Below are positions 54,610 to 62,953 of a stretch of DNA of 64,000 bases, piece by piece. Under the pieces are notes generated by a model. That model was not told where the DNA came from and searched no databases. It saw only the letters and a list, made by a program, of their open reading frames with translations. Every line of letters starts with the position of its first letter. Position 1 is the first letter of the stretch. The position numbers and the translations under genes are program-made. Source of the DNA: an uncultured Ectothiorhodospiraceae bacterium (GTDB lineage Bacteria; Pseudomonadota; Gammaproteobacteria; UBA9214); contig CAMYMI010000002.1 in the NCBI GenBank assembly GCA_947259415.1, positions 62,001 to 126,000 of the forward strand, read 5' to 3'.

Positions 54610-55808
54610 TGCAAAACATGATCATGCGAATATACAAGCTGCTGCCGCTGTTGCTGCTGCTCACGCTGGTGCACGGCTGCAGCACGTTTGGACCGGCGCG
54701 CACGGTCGACGGCAAGGTGGCCTTGAACAGGGCTGTTACCGAGTTGTCAGAAGACCAGTTGCTGGATGTCTGGGTGGAACTGTTCGATCCGGGCGAACTG
54801 CCGGAAGACAAGGACGATGCCATGGGACTGTCCATGGATATTCGCGCGGCAGAAGCCCGTTACCTGCCGGAACAACTGCGCACTACCATGGAAAACACCG
54901 GTTACTGGGGTGCCGTGCGCGTGGTGCCGCAGAACATCACGGGCAGCGAGCTGCGGGTGCGCGGTACCATCCTGGAATCCGACGGTGAGCGCCTGGTGCT
55001 GGAGATCAGGGCGCTGGATGCGACGGGGCGTGAGTGGTTCAAGCGCACCTACAAGGAAGAAGTCGAGTTCGCGCAGTACCTGGCCAGTAACAAGGAAGGT
55101 GGTGAGGCGTTTCAATCTTTCTATAACACCATCGCCAATGACCTCGCCGAGTTTCGCACCAGGCTGGACGCCGTGCAAATCATGGAGATACGGCGTATTG
55201 CTGCACTGCGGTTTGCCGCGGACCTGGCGCCGGACGCTTTCGCCGGTTACGTGAATGAAGACGATGACGTGTATACGGTCGCGCACCTGCCGTCAACGGA
55301 CGACCCGATGTACAACCGGGTACTGGCAATCCGTGACCGGGACTTTTTACTGATCGATACCCTGAACGGTCATTTCGATAACTTCAACCGGGAAATGCAG
55401 ACACCCTATACCGAGTGGCGCAAGGCGCGCAGCGAAGAGGCGGCCGCCCTGCGTGGACTGGAACAGGACGCGCTGAAACGCAAGCTGCTCGGTGCGGCCG
55501 CCATCATCGGCGCCATCGCTGTCGAGGCCTCCAGCGACAGTGCCGGCTCCAGTGTGCTGCGTGACGCCATGGTGCTGGGCGGTGCGTATGCCATCAAGAC
55601 CGGTTTTGACAAGTCGGCGGAGACCGCCATCCACCGCGACGCCATTATCGAGCTGGACGAATCCTTTTCCTCCGAGGCCCGGCCGATGGTGGTCGTGGTG
55701 GAGGGCGAAGTCCATGAACTCACCGGTTCGGCCGAAGTGCAATACGCGAAGTGGCGTGCACTGCTGAAACGCATCTATGCCTCTGAAACCGGCCTGGCCG
55801 GTTCCTGA
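54609..55808 (+). CDS. Probable outer-envelope lipoprotein (VWA/PEGA cluster gene 2)
   Basis: A 399-residue protein with a signal peptide and lipobox LTLVHGC (C24). The mature part begins with a beta/alpha domain (ELRVRGTILESDGERLVLEIRALDATGREWFKRTYKEE, about 117-155) that looks like a small surface-lipoprotein fold. A helical region follows, and a small-residue hydrophobic patch (LLGAAAIIGAIAVEASSDSAGSSVLRDAMVLGGAYAIKTGF, about 294-335) could be membrane-active. No firm family assignment. It is coupled to the genes on both sides, so it is probably an envelope component of the same machine. Confidence 0.7.
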   Translation: MQNMIMRIYKLLPLLLLLTLVHGCSTFGPARTVDGKVALNRAVTELSEDQLLDVWVELFDPGELPEDKDDAMGLSMDIRAAEARYLPEQLRTTMENTGYWGAVRVVPQNITGSELRVRGTILESDGERLVLEIRALDATGREWFKRTYKEEVEFAQYLASNKEGGEAFQSFYNTIANDLAEFRTRLDAVQIMEIRRIAALRFAADLAPDAFAGYVNEDDDVYTVAHLPSTDDPMYNRVLAIRDRDFLLIDTLNGHFDNFNREMQTPYTEWRKARSEEAAALRGLEQDALKRKLLGAAAIIGAIAVEASSDSAGSSVLRDAMVLGGAYAIKTGFDKSAETAIHRDAIIELDESFSSEARPMVVVVEGEVHELTGSAEVQYAKWRALLKRIYASETGLAGS

Positions 55809-55823
55809 CCGGGACGCGGCGCG

Positions 55824-57272
55824 ATGGGTGCACGCCAACACTCCGGGGTGACGGACACGACTGCCCTGCAACCACCGGCGCGGTCACCCGCTGCGGACGC
55901 ACCCGCTAACCATCGCTGGCTGTGGGCCACGCTGGCCGCATTGCTGCTGCTGGGGCTGGCCGTGATCTTCGCGTTGCCGCGGCTGGTCGGCCCGGTACAT
56001 GAAACCGCTGACATTGCAGAACCGCAGCTGGCGCCCGGTGACACAGCGGTGGTGCGCGACGCGGTGCAGCAGACACTGCAGTCCTACCTGCAACTGCGTG
56101 CCCGGCTTGACCTGGATAATGCCGCGGCCTGGGGTGAACCGTACTGGAGCGAGGCGGCGGCCCGGGCAACCGCGGGCGACCGTCATTTCGCTCAACACCG
56201 GTTCACTGCGGCGGGTGCTGACTACCAGGCAGCGCTCGAACAGTTGCAGCAACTCGATGCCAACCGCAGCGTGATGCTGACGACGGCGCTCGCGGAGGCG
56301 GAGCGCGCCCTCGCGCAGAATGATGTAGACACCGCCAGCGCACGCTTCAATGTCGTACTGGCAATCGAGCCGGAACATCCGGCGGCGACGCGCGGCCTTG
56401 CACAGGCGGGCAGCCGCACTGCCGTGCTCGAAAATATGAACAGCGGCCAGGCGGCGGAAACGAACAGCGATCTTGAAGCAGCCCGGGGCGCCTACCAACA
56501 GGCGGCGCAGCTAGACGCAGACTACGAACCGGCACGGACTGCGCTGGCGCGGGTGATGGGTGAGATAAACGTCCGCGACTTCAATGCGGCAATGACCCGG
56601 GCGCTGGCCGCGCTGGATGCCGGCCAGTCCGGTGCGGCCGGCACGGCGCTGGCAGAGGCCGAGCGCCTGCAGCCCGGCGACACCGCCGTGCGGGACGCGC
56701 GCCAGCGCCTGCAGGGGATACAGGTGCAGTCCGGCCTGAACAGTCTGCGCCGCCAGGTGGCCGCCAGCGTCAACAGTGAAGACTGGCTGAGCGCCGTCGA
56801 ACTGTACCGCAAGGCGCTGGCCATCGATCCGGCGGCCGGGTTCGCGAGCACGGGGCTGGAGCGCGCGCAGGAGCGGGTCAAGTTGCATGCGCAATTCGAT
56901 CACTACCTCGATACGCCGGACCGGGTGTACTCCGCCGTGCCGCTGGCCAATGCCGAACAGTTGCTTGCCGCGGCCAGCGAGGCGCCCCCGGATGAACCGC
57001 GGCTGGCAAAAAAAATCACGGCGCTGCGCGACCTGGTGGCCCGGGCCGGCACGCCGGTCACGGTGACCCTGAACTCGGACGGCCTGACCAGTGTGGTGGT
57101 CTATCGCATCAGGCGTTTGGGCGAGTTCAACACCAAACAGCTGGAATTGCTGCCGGGTGATTACACCATCGTCGGCAGCCGCCCGGGTTACCGTGATGTC
57201 CGCAAGGTGATCACGGTGCGGCCTGGTATGCCCCCGCTACCGCTGCTGGTGCGCTGCGAGGAAGTCATTTGA
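55824..57272 (+). CDS. TPR protein with single N-terminal membrane helix and PEGA-like C-terminus (cluster gene 3)
   Basis: A 482-residue protein with an N-terminal disordered segment and one membrane helix (about 31-53). A long helical periplasmic region (about 75-390) shows repeated alanine-rich helix pairs of TPR type (HRFTAAGADYQAALEQLQQLDANR, LEAARGAYQQAAQLDADYEPARTALARV, WLSAVELYRKALAIDPAAGF). The C-terminal beta domain (about 405-478), with LELLPGDYTIVGSRPGYRDVRKVITV, is PEGA-like. It overlaps the next gene by 4 bp. It probably works as a periplasmic scaffold bound to the inner membrane. Confidence 0.75.
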   Translation: MGARQHSGVTDTTALQPPARSPAADAPANHRWLWATLAALLLLGLAVIFALPRLVGPVHETADIAEPQLAPGDTAVVRDAVQQTLQSYLQLRARLDLDNAAAWGEPYWSEAAARATAGDRHFAQHRFTAAGADYQAALEQLQQLDANRSVMLTTALAEAERALAQNDVDTASARFNVVLAIEPEHPAATRGLAQAGSRTAVLENMNSGQAAETNSDLEAARGAYQQAAQLDADYEPARTALARVMGEINVRDFNAAMTRALAALDAGQSGAAGTALAEAERLQPGDTAVRDARQRLQGIQVQSGLNSLRRQVAASVNSEDWLSAVELYRKALAIDPAAGFASTGLERAQERVKLHAQFDHYLDTPDRVYSAVPLANAEQLLAAASEAPPDEPRLAKKITALRDLVARAGTPVTVTLNSDGLTSVVVYRIRRLGEFNTKQLELLPGDYTIVGSRPGYRDVRKVITVRPGMPPLPLLVRCEEVI

Positions 57273-59677
57273 GCCGCGTCTATTTTATCCGGGATGCGCG
57301 CGGCGAGCGCCGCCTCGGCGCTCGGGATTTGCCGCTGCACATCGGCGGTACAGAGCAGGGCGGCATCGTGCTGCCCGGACTGCCTGCCGCGGCTGTCGTT
57401 GCGCACATCGGGCTGGACGACGGCCATGCCTTTATTCAACCGGCGGAGACGGAGGTGCAGCTGTTCCATAACCACGAGCATCTGACCGCCTCGCAGTGGC
57501 TGAAGTCAGGTGACGTGGTGGAGGTGGGTGACGCGGCCATGCACTGGATCGTGCAGGGTGACCAGGTGAATATCAGTGTGCAGGCGCGGGCCGCAGCGCC
57601 GGTGCTGGTGCCGCCGGCCGGCCCGCCGCCGGTAACCAGGCGGGCGTTGCCCGAGGTGCCGCAGCCGCGCGCCCCCGCACGCAGCCAGCGCACCCTGCGG
57701 CGGGTGGTGACGGGTGTGTTCGTGCTGTTACTGCTGGCGGTTGCATTCGTGCTGCTCGCCACGCCCGTCGCGGTGCGCATTACCCCGGAGCCGGAGCGCT
57801 ACTCTCTCGCGGGGTTTCCCCCCGCCGTTTCTTTCGGGGGACGGCAGCTGGTCCTGCCCGGCCGTTACACGGTCACGGCACAACGTGCGGGTTACCGCGC
57901 GCTTGAACAGATCATCGACGTCGCGTCAGGCGGTTTCCAGCTGTTCGAACTGCAACTCGAGGAGCTGCCCGGACAGGTCAGTATCGCGTTGCAGCCGGAT
58001 GTGCCGTTTCGGCTCTTCGTCAATGATACGGCCGTGGCAACAGACGCCGGCAACCTGGCCGAGATCCCGGGCGGGACCCATCGCCTGCGTATCGAAACGG
58101 ACCGTTATCTGCCCGTCGAGGAGACGCTTGCCGTGGCCGGCAAGGGCGCGGCGCAGCTGGTGGCGCATGCGCTGCAACCCGCCTGGGCGAGCGTGCACAT
58201 CGACAGCCGGCCGGCGGGTGCCACGGTGCAGGTGGACGGCGAGCCGGCCGGCGTGACACCACTCAAGACAGAACTGGTGCATGGCGAGCGCAGCCTGGTA
58301 CTGACCCTGGATAAACACAAGGAGCTGACGCTGACGCTGCAGGTTCTGGCTGGCATCGAACAGGTGCTCGAACCATTGCAGCTGCAACCGGCCGATGGCC
58401 GGCTGGTGCTCGGTAGTGTTCCCGCGGGTGCCAGTGTGAGTGTGAACGGGGTGTTTCACGGCACCACGCCGGTGACCCTGACCCTTGCCTCGGGTATCGA
58501 ACACACTCTGCGCCTGACCAAGCCGGGTTACCGGCGTTTTGATAAATCACTGCAACTGGCTGCGGACGAGGAGCAGGCATTCGCTGCGCAGCTGCGGCCA
58601 CAATACGGCATCGTGTTCGTGAGCGCGCAGCCGGCGGATGCCACCCTGCAGGTGGACGGCCGGGACATCGGCAAGGCCACGCAGCGACTGCAGCTGACGA
58701 CACGCAGCCATACACTGGTGTTCAGCAAGCCCGGTTACGTCACCCAAACCGTTACGGTCACGCCGCGCGCCGGCACCAGCCGGAATGTGGATGTCACCCT
58801 GGTCACGACGGCGCAGGCAAAAATTGCACAGCAGGCCGCCGCCACACCGGCCGTGATCAACAGCCCCGCCGGACAGCAGCTGCGGCTGCTGCGTCCGCAG
58901 GGCAGTTTCCGCATGGGGGCATCCCGGCGTGAGGCCGGACGTCGCGCCAACGAGAGCGCGCGCCAGGTGCAGCTGGTGCGCCCCGTCTACGTGGCAAGTC
59001 GCGAGGTGACCAACGCCGAGTACCGGCAGTTCGATCCGGCACACAGTTCGGGATCAGCCGAAGGCGCGAGTCTGGATAGCGCCAGCCAGCCGGTGGTGAA
59101 TGTCAGCTGGGACGCCGCGGCCCGCTACTGCAACTGGCTGAGCGACCGCGCGGGACTGCCGCCGGCGTATGCCGAGAGCAACGGTCATATGCAGCCGGCG
59201 TTGCCGCTGGCGACTGGCTACCGGTTGCCGAGCGAGGCGGAGTGGGCCTACCTGGCGCGCAAGCACTCGCATCAGTCAGAGCAGCGTTACCCGTGGCCCG
59301 GCGGTTTCCCGCCCGTGACCGTTGCCGGCAATTTTGCCGATGCCAGTATCGCCGATACCCTCGCCAACACCGTTCCGGACTACAATGATGGTCACCGGGT
59401 GTCTGCGCCGGTGGGCAGTTTCGCTGCCCGGCCGCCGGGTTTTTTTGACCTTGGCGGCAACGTGGCCGAGTGGATGCACGATTACTATGCCGTGTACCCG
59501 GGGGAGGCCGACAAGCCGGTAACGGACCCGCTGGGCCCGGTTTCCGGCGAGCACCACGTGGTGCGCGACTCGAGCTGGCGGCGGGGGACGATTACCGAGC
59601 TGCGTCTGAGTTACCGCGACTACAGCCGCACGGCGCGGCCCGATCTCGGGTTTCGTGTGGCGCGATATGCGGAATAA
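57269..59677 (+). CDS. FHA-like / transmembrane / PEGA-repeat / SUMF1 fusion protein (cluster gene 4)
   Basis: An 802-residue protein starting with TTG inside the previous stop (TTGA overlap), behind GAGGAAG. Residues about 20-105 resemble a degenerate FHA domain (LHIGGTEQGGIVLPGL, later LKSGDVVEVGD) lacking the phosphothreonine-binding Arg/Ser/His set. A membrane helix lies at about 145-166. Then come about five PEGA-type beta repeats (about 167-512; PAGATVQVDGEPAGVTPLKT, PAGASVSVNGVFHGTTPVTL, PADATLQVDGRDIGKATQRL). A SUMF1/formylglycine-enzyme fold follows (about 535-801; FRMGASRREAG, GYRLPSEAEWAYLAR, DLGGNVAEWMHD). Catalytic cysteines of true sulfatase-activating enzymes are not seen, so the SUMF1 domain is probably for binding. 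Confidence 0.85.
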   Translation: MSRVYFIRDARGERRLGARDLPLHIGGTEQGGIVLPGLPAAAVVAHIGLDDGHAFIQPAETEVQLFHNHEHLTASQWLKSGDVVEVGDAAMHWIVQGDQVNISVQARAAAPVLVPPAGPPPVTRRALPEVPQPRAPARSQRTLRRVVTGVFVLLLLAVAFVLLATPVAVRITPEPERYSLAGFPPAVSFGGRQLVLPGRYTVTAQRAGYRALEQIIDVASGGFQLFELQLEELPGQVSIALQPDVPFRLFVNDTAVATDAGNLAEIPGGTHRLRIETDRYLPVEETLAVAGKGAAQLVAHALQPAWASVHIDSRPAGATVQVDGEPAGVTPLKTELVHGERSLVLTLDKHKELTLTLQVLAGIEQVLEPLQLQPADGRLVLGSVPAGASVSVNGVFHGTTPVTLTLASGIEHTLRLTKPGYRRFDKSLQLAADEEQAFAAQLRPQYGIVFVSAQPADATLQVDGRDIGKATQRLQLTTRSHTLVFSKPGYVTQTVTVTPRAGTSRNVDVTLVTTAQAKIAQQAAATPAVINSPAGQQLRLLRPQGSFRMGASRREAGRRANESARQVQLVRPVYVASREVTNAEYRQFDPAHSSGSAEGASLDSASQPVVNVSWDAAARYCNWLSDRAGLPPAYAESNGHMQPALPLATGYRLPSEAEWAYLARKHSHQSEQRYPWPGGFPPVTVAGNFADASIADTLANTVPDYNDGHRVSAPVGSFAARPPGFFDLGGNVAEWMHDYYAVYPGEADKPVTDPLGPVSGEHHVVRDSSWRRGTITELRLSYRDYSRTARPDLGFRVARYAE

Positions 59678-59683
59678 TGCAGT

Positions 59684-59746
59684 GTAGGAGCGGCCCCCAA
59701 GCCGCGATGGGGTTACAGCCAATCGTGCCGTGGGCAGCGCTCCTAC
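59684..59746. repeat. REP-like palindrome, variant GTAGGAGCGG type
   Basis: GTAGGAGCGGCCCCCAAGCCGCGAT and ATCGTGCCGTGGGCAGCGCTCCTAC form an imperfect inverted pair inside the cluster, between genes 4 and 5. It could tune transcript stability between the two halves of the operon. Confidence 0.8.
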
Positions 59747-59762
59747 AGGTGATAGGGGAACA

Positions 59763-60002
59763 ATGATGATGCGATTCTCTACATTGGTCGTGATATTTGG
59801 TTGTATGGTTGCAACCATGAACCTGTACGCGCAGTCTGCGGTGGAGGATCGTAAGACGACATCAACACAGCGGACTCAGTCGGATAAACAGAGGACACCG
59901 GCCACTAAATCTCCGCGGCAACCGGCAAAACCCGCGGCGACGTTTAAACCCTCGGAAAGGATAGGCGCCGACAGCACTGTGTCCTTCCCCGTGGATATCT
60001 GA
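59763..60002 (+). CDS. Small secreted protein (cluster gene 5)
   Basis: A 79-residue product with a signal peptide (MMMRFSTLVVIFGCMVATMNLYAQ, cleavage near residue 24). A Lys/Thr/Pro-rich disordered stretch follows, with a short C-terminal motif FKPSERIGADSTVSFPVDI. An AGGGG ribosome-binding site precedes ATG 59763; an upstream GTG start is less likely. The ordered tail after a flexible linker suggests a tethering or plug peptide for the neighbouring channel. No family recognised. Confidence 0.6.
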   Translation: MMMRFSTLVVIFGCMVATMNLYAQSAVEDRKTTSTQRTQSDKQRTPATKSPRQPAKPAATFKPSERIGADSTVSFPVDI

Positions 60003-60037
60003 AGGTACACCCCAACGAATACAGGATTGAACGCGTT

Positions 60038-60832
60038 ATGAAGAGAGGCTCCCCCGTTGAACTCGTATTTCAGGTGTTTTCGCTGCTGATTGCTTTTATC
60101 CTGATCCATGCGTTGTATGTCAGTTACGTCCGGCCGCAGGCCCGGGCCTTCATCGAACAGGAGACGCTGCAGATGCAGGCCGATGCCGCGTATGTGCAGC
60201 AGCGCTCGTTCTTCGTCGTGGTCAAGGACTACGAACAGGAGACCTGTTTCATCCTCATGCTGTGGGCCCTTGCGATCCTTGTCTTCAAGGGCCGTACGGC
60301 TTACCGTCAGCAGAAGCTACTTGACCAGGACCTGCTGCGGCTGCCGGCGGAACTGCCGATAGGCCTGGAAGATACGCGCGACCTGGCGGAGCGTATCCAG
60401 TCGCTGCCGGCGTCCATGCACCACTACCTGTTGCCGCGCGCGCTGCTGACCGCTATCGAGCGGTTTGCCGCGACCCGCAACGTGCAGAACGTATCGACGG
60501 CGGCACGCGATATCTGCGACTCGGAAGGCGAGCGCATGGAATCCGAACTGTCCATCATCCGCTACATCGCCTGGGCCATCCCCTCGGTGGGCTTCATCGG
60601 CACAGTGCGCGGTATCGGGGATGCACTGGGACAGGCGCACCGTGCCGTCGAAGGTGATATCACCGGCGTCACGTCCAGCCTGGGTGTGGCTTTCAACTCG
60701 ACCTTTATCGCGCTGGTCATCAGTATCGTGCTGATGTTCTTCATTCACCAGCTGCAGCTGATGCAGGAGCGCCTGGTGCTCGACAGCGAACGCTATGTCG
60801 ATCACTGGCTGATTCGACGGCTGCGCAGCTGA
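60038..60832 (+). CDS. MotA/TolQ/ExbB-family proton channel protein (cluster gene 6)
   Basis: A 264-residue inner-membrane protein with hydrophobic helices at about 9-29, 68-84, 170-192 and 215-237. The conserved pair of TolQ/ExbB helices is recognisable: AIPSVGFIGTVRGIGDALGQA (180-200) matches the LLGLFGTVWGIM region, and GVTSSLGVAFNSTFIALVISIVLMFF (about 210-235) matches the last helix with its Thr/Ser proton-path residues. It has one more N-terminal helix than TolQ. Its likely partners are the two VWA proteins immediately downstream, in place of TolR/ExbD. Confidence 0.88.
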   Translation: MKRGSPVELVFQVFSLLIAFILIHALYVSYVRPQARAFIEQETLQMQADAAYVQQRSFFVVVKDYEQETCFILMLWALAILVFKGRTAYRQQKLLDQDLLRLPAELPIGLEDTRDLAERIQSLPASMHHYLLPRALLTAIERFAATRNVQNVSTAARDICDSEGERMESELSIIRYIAWAIPSVGFIGTVRGIGDALGQAHRAVEGDITGVTSSLGVAFNSTFIALVISIVLMFFIHQLQLMQERLVLDSERYVDHWLIRRLRS

Positions 60833-60857
60833 ATCACGTGTCTCCAGGCCTGGTAAC

Positions 60858-61949
60858 ATGAAACGCCGTCCCGTTTCACCGTTTTCACTGTCGTTCCTCG
60901 ACATCATGTTCTGCGGCTTCGGTGCCGTGGTGCTGCTGGTGTTGATTCTGAATACCGACACCGTGCGCGCGCGTAATGCTGTATTCGCCGACCTGCGCTC
61001 CGAGGTGGTGCGCATCGAACAGGAAGTGATCGTCGGCAGTGAACAGCTGGTAGCGGCGCGTAACAGCCTGGCCGCTGCCGATACGGAACTGGTCACGACC
61101 CGTGGTGAGGCGGAGCGCATCATCGAGACCATCAGGACGCTGGAGATTGAAGTGGCGCGCATGGAAAATGAAACGCTTGCAAGCCGGGAGCATATCAATG
61201 AACTGGCATCTGATTTGAAGACCCGGGATGCAGAGAAAAAACGTCTCGGTGCGCCGCGGCCGGCGGACCGGGACAGCGGCACCAAGGTGCGCAAGATCCA
61301 GGGGGAAGGAGACCGCCAGTACCTGACCGGACTGAAGATGGGTGGCAAGCGGGTACTGATTCTGGTGGATGTCTCGGCCAGCATGCTCGATGAGACCATT
61401 ATCAACGTGGTACGGCGGCGTAACATGGACACAAACAGCAAGCGCAGCGCGCCGAAGTGGCGCCGCGCACTGAAAACCGCGGACTGGCTGGTCAGCAACC
61501 TGCCATCGACGGCGCGTTTTCAACTGTACACTTTCAATACAAGCGCACGCGCCGCGGTCAGCGGCACCGACGGGTCCTGGCTGCAGGCATCCAGCCGCAA
61601 GAACGTGGACGCCTCCATCAGCGCCTTGCGCCAGACCGTGCCGGGTGCTGGCACCAGTCTGTATCATGCGTTCGCCGTTGCCGGCAAGCTGTCGCCGCGG
61701 CCGGACAATATCCTGCTGATCACCGACGGCCTGCCGACACAGGGGAGCGGCAAACCCGGCGGGACCACGGTGACTGCTGCTGCGCGGCTCAAGCACTTTC
61801 AGGCGGCCGCCAAGGCGCTGCCGTCCGGTATCTCGGTGAATACGGTGCTGCTGCCGATGGAGGGGGACGCCTATGCCGCGGCGGCCTACTGGAAGCTCGC
61901 GCAGGATACCCGCGGTTCCTTTCTGACACCAGCGCGGGACTGGCCATGA
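60858..61949 (+). CDS. VWA-domain protein with ExbD/MotB-like membrane helix (cluster gene 7)
   Basis: A 363-residue protein with a short basic N-terminus and one membrane helix (about 12-33). The helix begins SFLDIMFCGFGAVVLLVL, with an Asp (D15) in the same place as the proton-carrying Asp of TolR/ExbD/MotB. A coiled coil follows (about 40-130), then a von Willebrand A domain (about 163-360). The domain has MIDAS residues D171, S173 and S175 (DVSAS), a later Thr in AGTSLYHAF and Asp in LLITDGLPT. Its stop overlaps the next start (ATGA). Confidence 0.88.
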   Translation: MKRRPVSPFSLSFLDIMFCGFGAVVLLVLILNTDTVRARNAVFADLRSEVVRIEQEVIVGSEQLVAARNSLAAADTELVTTRGEAERIIETIRTLEIEVARMENETLASREHINELASDLKTRDAEKKRLGAPRPADRDSGTKVRKIQGEGDRQYLTGLKMGGKRVLILVDVSASMLDETIINVVRRRNMDTNSKRSAPKWRRALKTADWLVSNLPSTARFQLYTFNTSARAAVSGTDGSWLQASSRKNVDASISALRQTVPGAGTSLYHAFAVAGKLSPRPDNILLITDGLPTQGSGKPGGTTVTAAARLKHFQAAAKALPSGISVNTVLLPMEGDAYAAAAYWKLAQDTRGSFLTPARDWP

Positions 61950-62953
61950 GACGGCGCACCCGCCGCAGTATCGACATCTTCAACCTGTCCTTCCTGGACG
62001 TGGTCTCCTGCGGCTTCGGCGCCATCATTCTGCTGCTGGTGATCGTCAAGATTTCCGAGCCGCATGTCATCGAGCAACTGGCGGTGGACCTTAGTGGACT
62101 GGTCGCGCAACTGGAGGCCGAACTGCACGAGATCCGCGGCGAGACTGTGGTACTGAACCGTGAACTGACTGCCCGGCAGGAGCAGCTCTCCGTGCAACGC
62201 GAAAAACTGGCGCGCCTGCAGGGCGACATGTCATCCATTCGCGGCCAGTACGCTACGACCCGCAACGAGCATGACACCCAGACCATCATCGAGAGTCAAC
62301 TGGCCTCCGCGAAACAGGATCTGACGGAGGAGATGCGGCGCCTGCTGGGCAGCGGCTACCAGCGCAAGAAGCTGGCGGCCACCATCGGCGGCGTGCCGGT
62401 GGATAGCGAGTACATCATTTTTATCATCGACACCTCCGGTTCCATGCAGCAGACTGCCTGGCCGCTGGTGCTGAAGAAGGTCGGCGAGGTGCTGGACATC
62501 TATCCGCAGGTCAAGGGCATCCAGGTGATGAACGACATGGGGGACTACATGTTCTCGCAGTACAAGGGCAAGTGGATCCCCGACACGCCTGCACGCCGCA
62601 AGGCAATTATCACGCGGCTCACTGGCTGGCAACCGTTCTCCAATTCCAGCCCGGTGGAGGGCATCGAGGCGGCCATCCGGCGCTTCCATGCACAGGACAA
62701 GCGCATCAGCCTGTACGTGTTCGGCGACGACTTCGCGCGCGGTTCGATCCAGGCCGTGGTCGATACCGTGGCGCAACTGAATCGGGCGAACAAGTCCGGC
62801 AAGCGGCGCGTGCGCATCCACACCGTGGGATTTCCGGTGCTGTTTGGCCAGGGCAGCGGCATCCCGGTAAACGCCATGCGCTACGCGGCGCTGATGCGCA
62901 AGCTGGCGGAAACCAACGGTGGCAGTTTCGTTGGCCTGAACAGCACCCGCTAG
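61946..62953 (+). CDS. Second VWA-domain protein with ExbD/MotB-like membrane helix (cluster gene 8)
   Basis: A 335-residue paralogue-like partner of the preceding gene. It has a basic N-terminus and helix SFLDVVSCGFGAIILLLVIV (about 15-34) with Asp D18. A coiled coil follows (about 45-130), then a VWA domain (about 155-330) with MIDAS D162, S164 and S166 (DTSGS), SSPVEGIEAAI and YVFGDDFARG. ATG 61946 overlaps the upstream stop; a much longer in-frame opening upstream is translated over gene 7 and is not real. Two different VWA subunits may form a heteromeric stator-like pair. Confidence 0.88.
   Translation: MRRRTRRSIDIFNLSFLDVVSCGFGAIILLLVIVKISEPHVIEQLAVDLSGLVAQLEAELHEIRGETVVLNRELTARQEQLSVQREKLARLQGDMSSIRGQYATTRNEHDTQTIIESQLASAKQDLTEEMRRLLGSGYQRKKLAATIGGVPVDSEYIIFIIDTSGSMQQTAWPLVLKKVGEVLDIYPQVKGIQVMNDMGDYMFSQYKGKWIPDTPARRKAIITRLTGWQPFSNSSPVEGIEAAIRRFHAQDKRISLYVFGDDFARGSIQAVVDTVAQLNRANKSGKRRVRIHTVGFPVLFGQGSGIPVNAMRYAALMRKLAETNGGSFVGLNSTR

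Noticed and set aside
57269..59677. Sulfatase-activating formylglycine-generating enzyme
   Set aside because: The SUMF1 fold is present, but the catalytic cysteine pair is not seen, and no sulfatase gene occurs in the window.
61457..61945. Long in-frame opening upstream of the second VWA protein
   Set aside because: It runs in another frame over the VWA domain of the preceding gene. The true start is the ATGA overlap at 61946, followed by a proper membrane helix.
53845..62953. Zorya-type anti-phage system
   Set aside because: The MotA-like protein lacks the long cytoplasmic tail of ZorA, and no OmpA-domain ZorB, helicase ZorD or ZorC/ZorE is present. The partners are VWA proteins.
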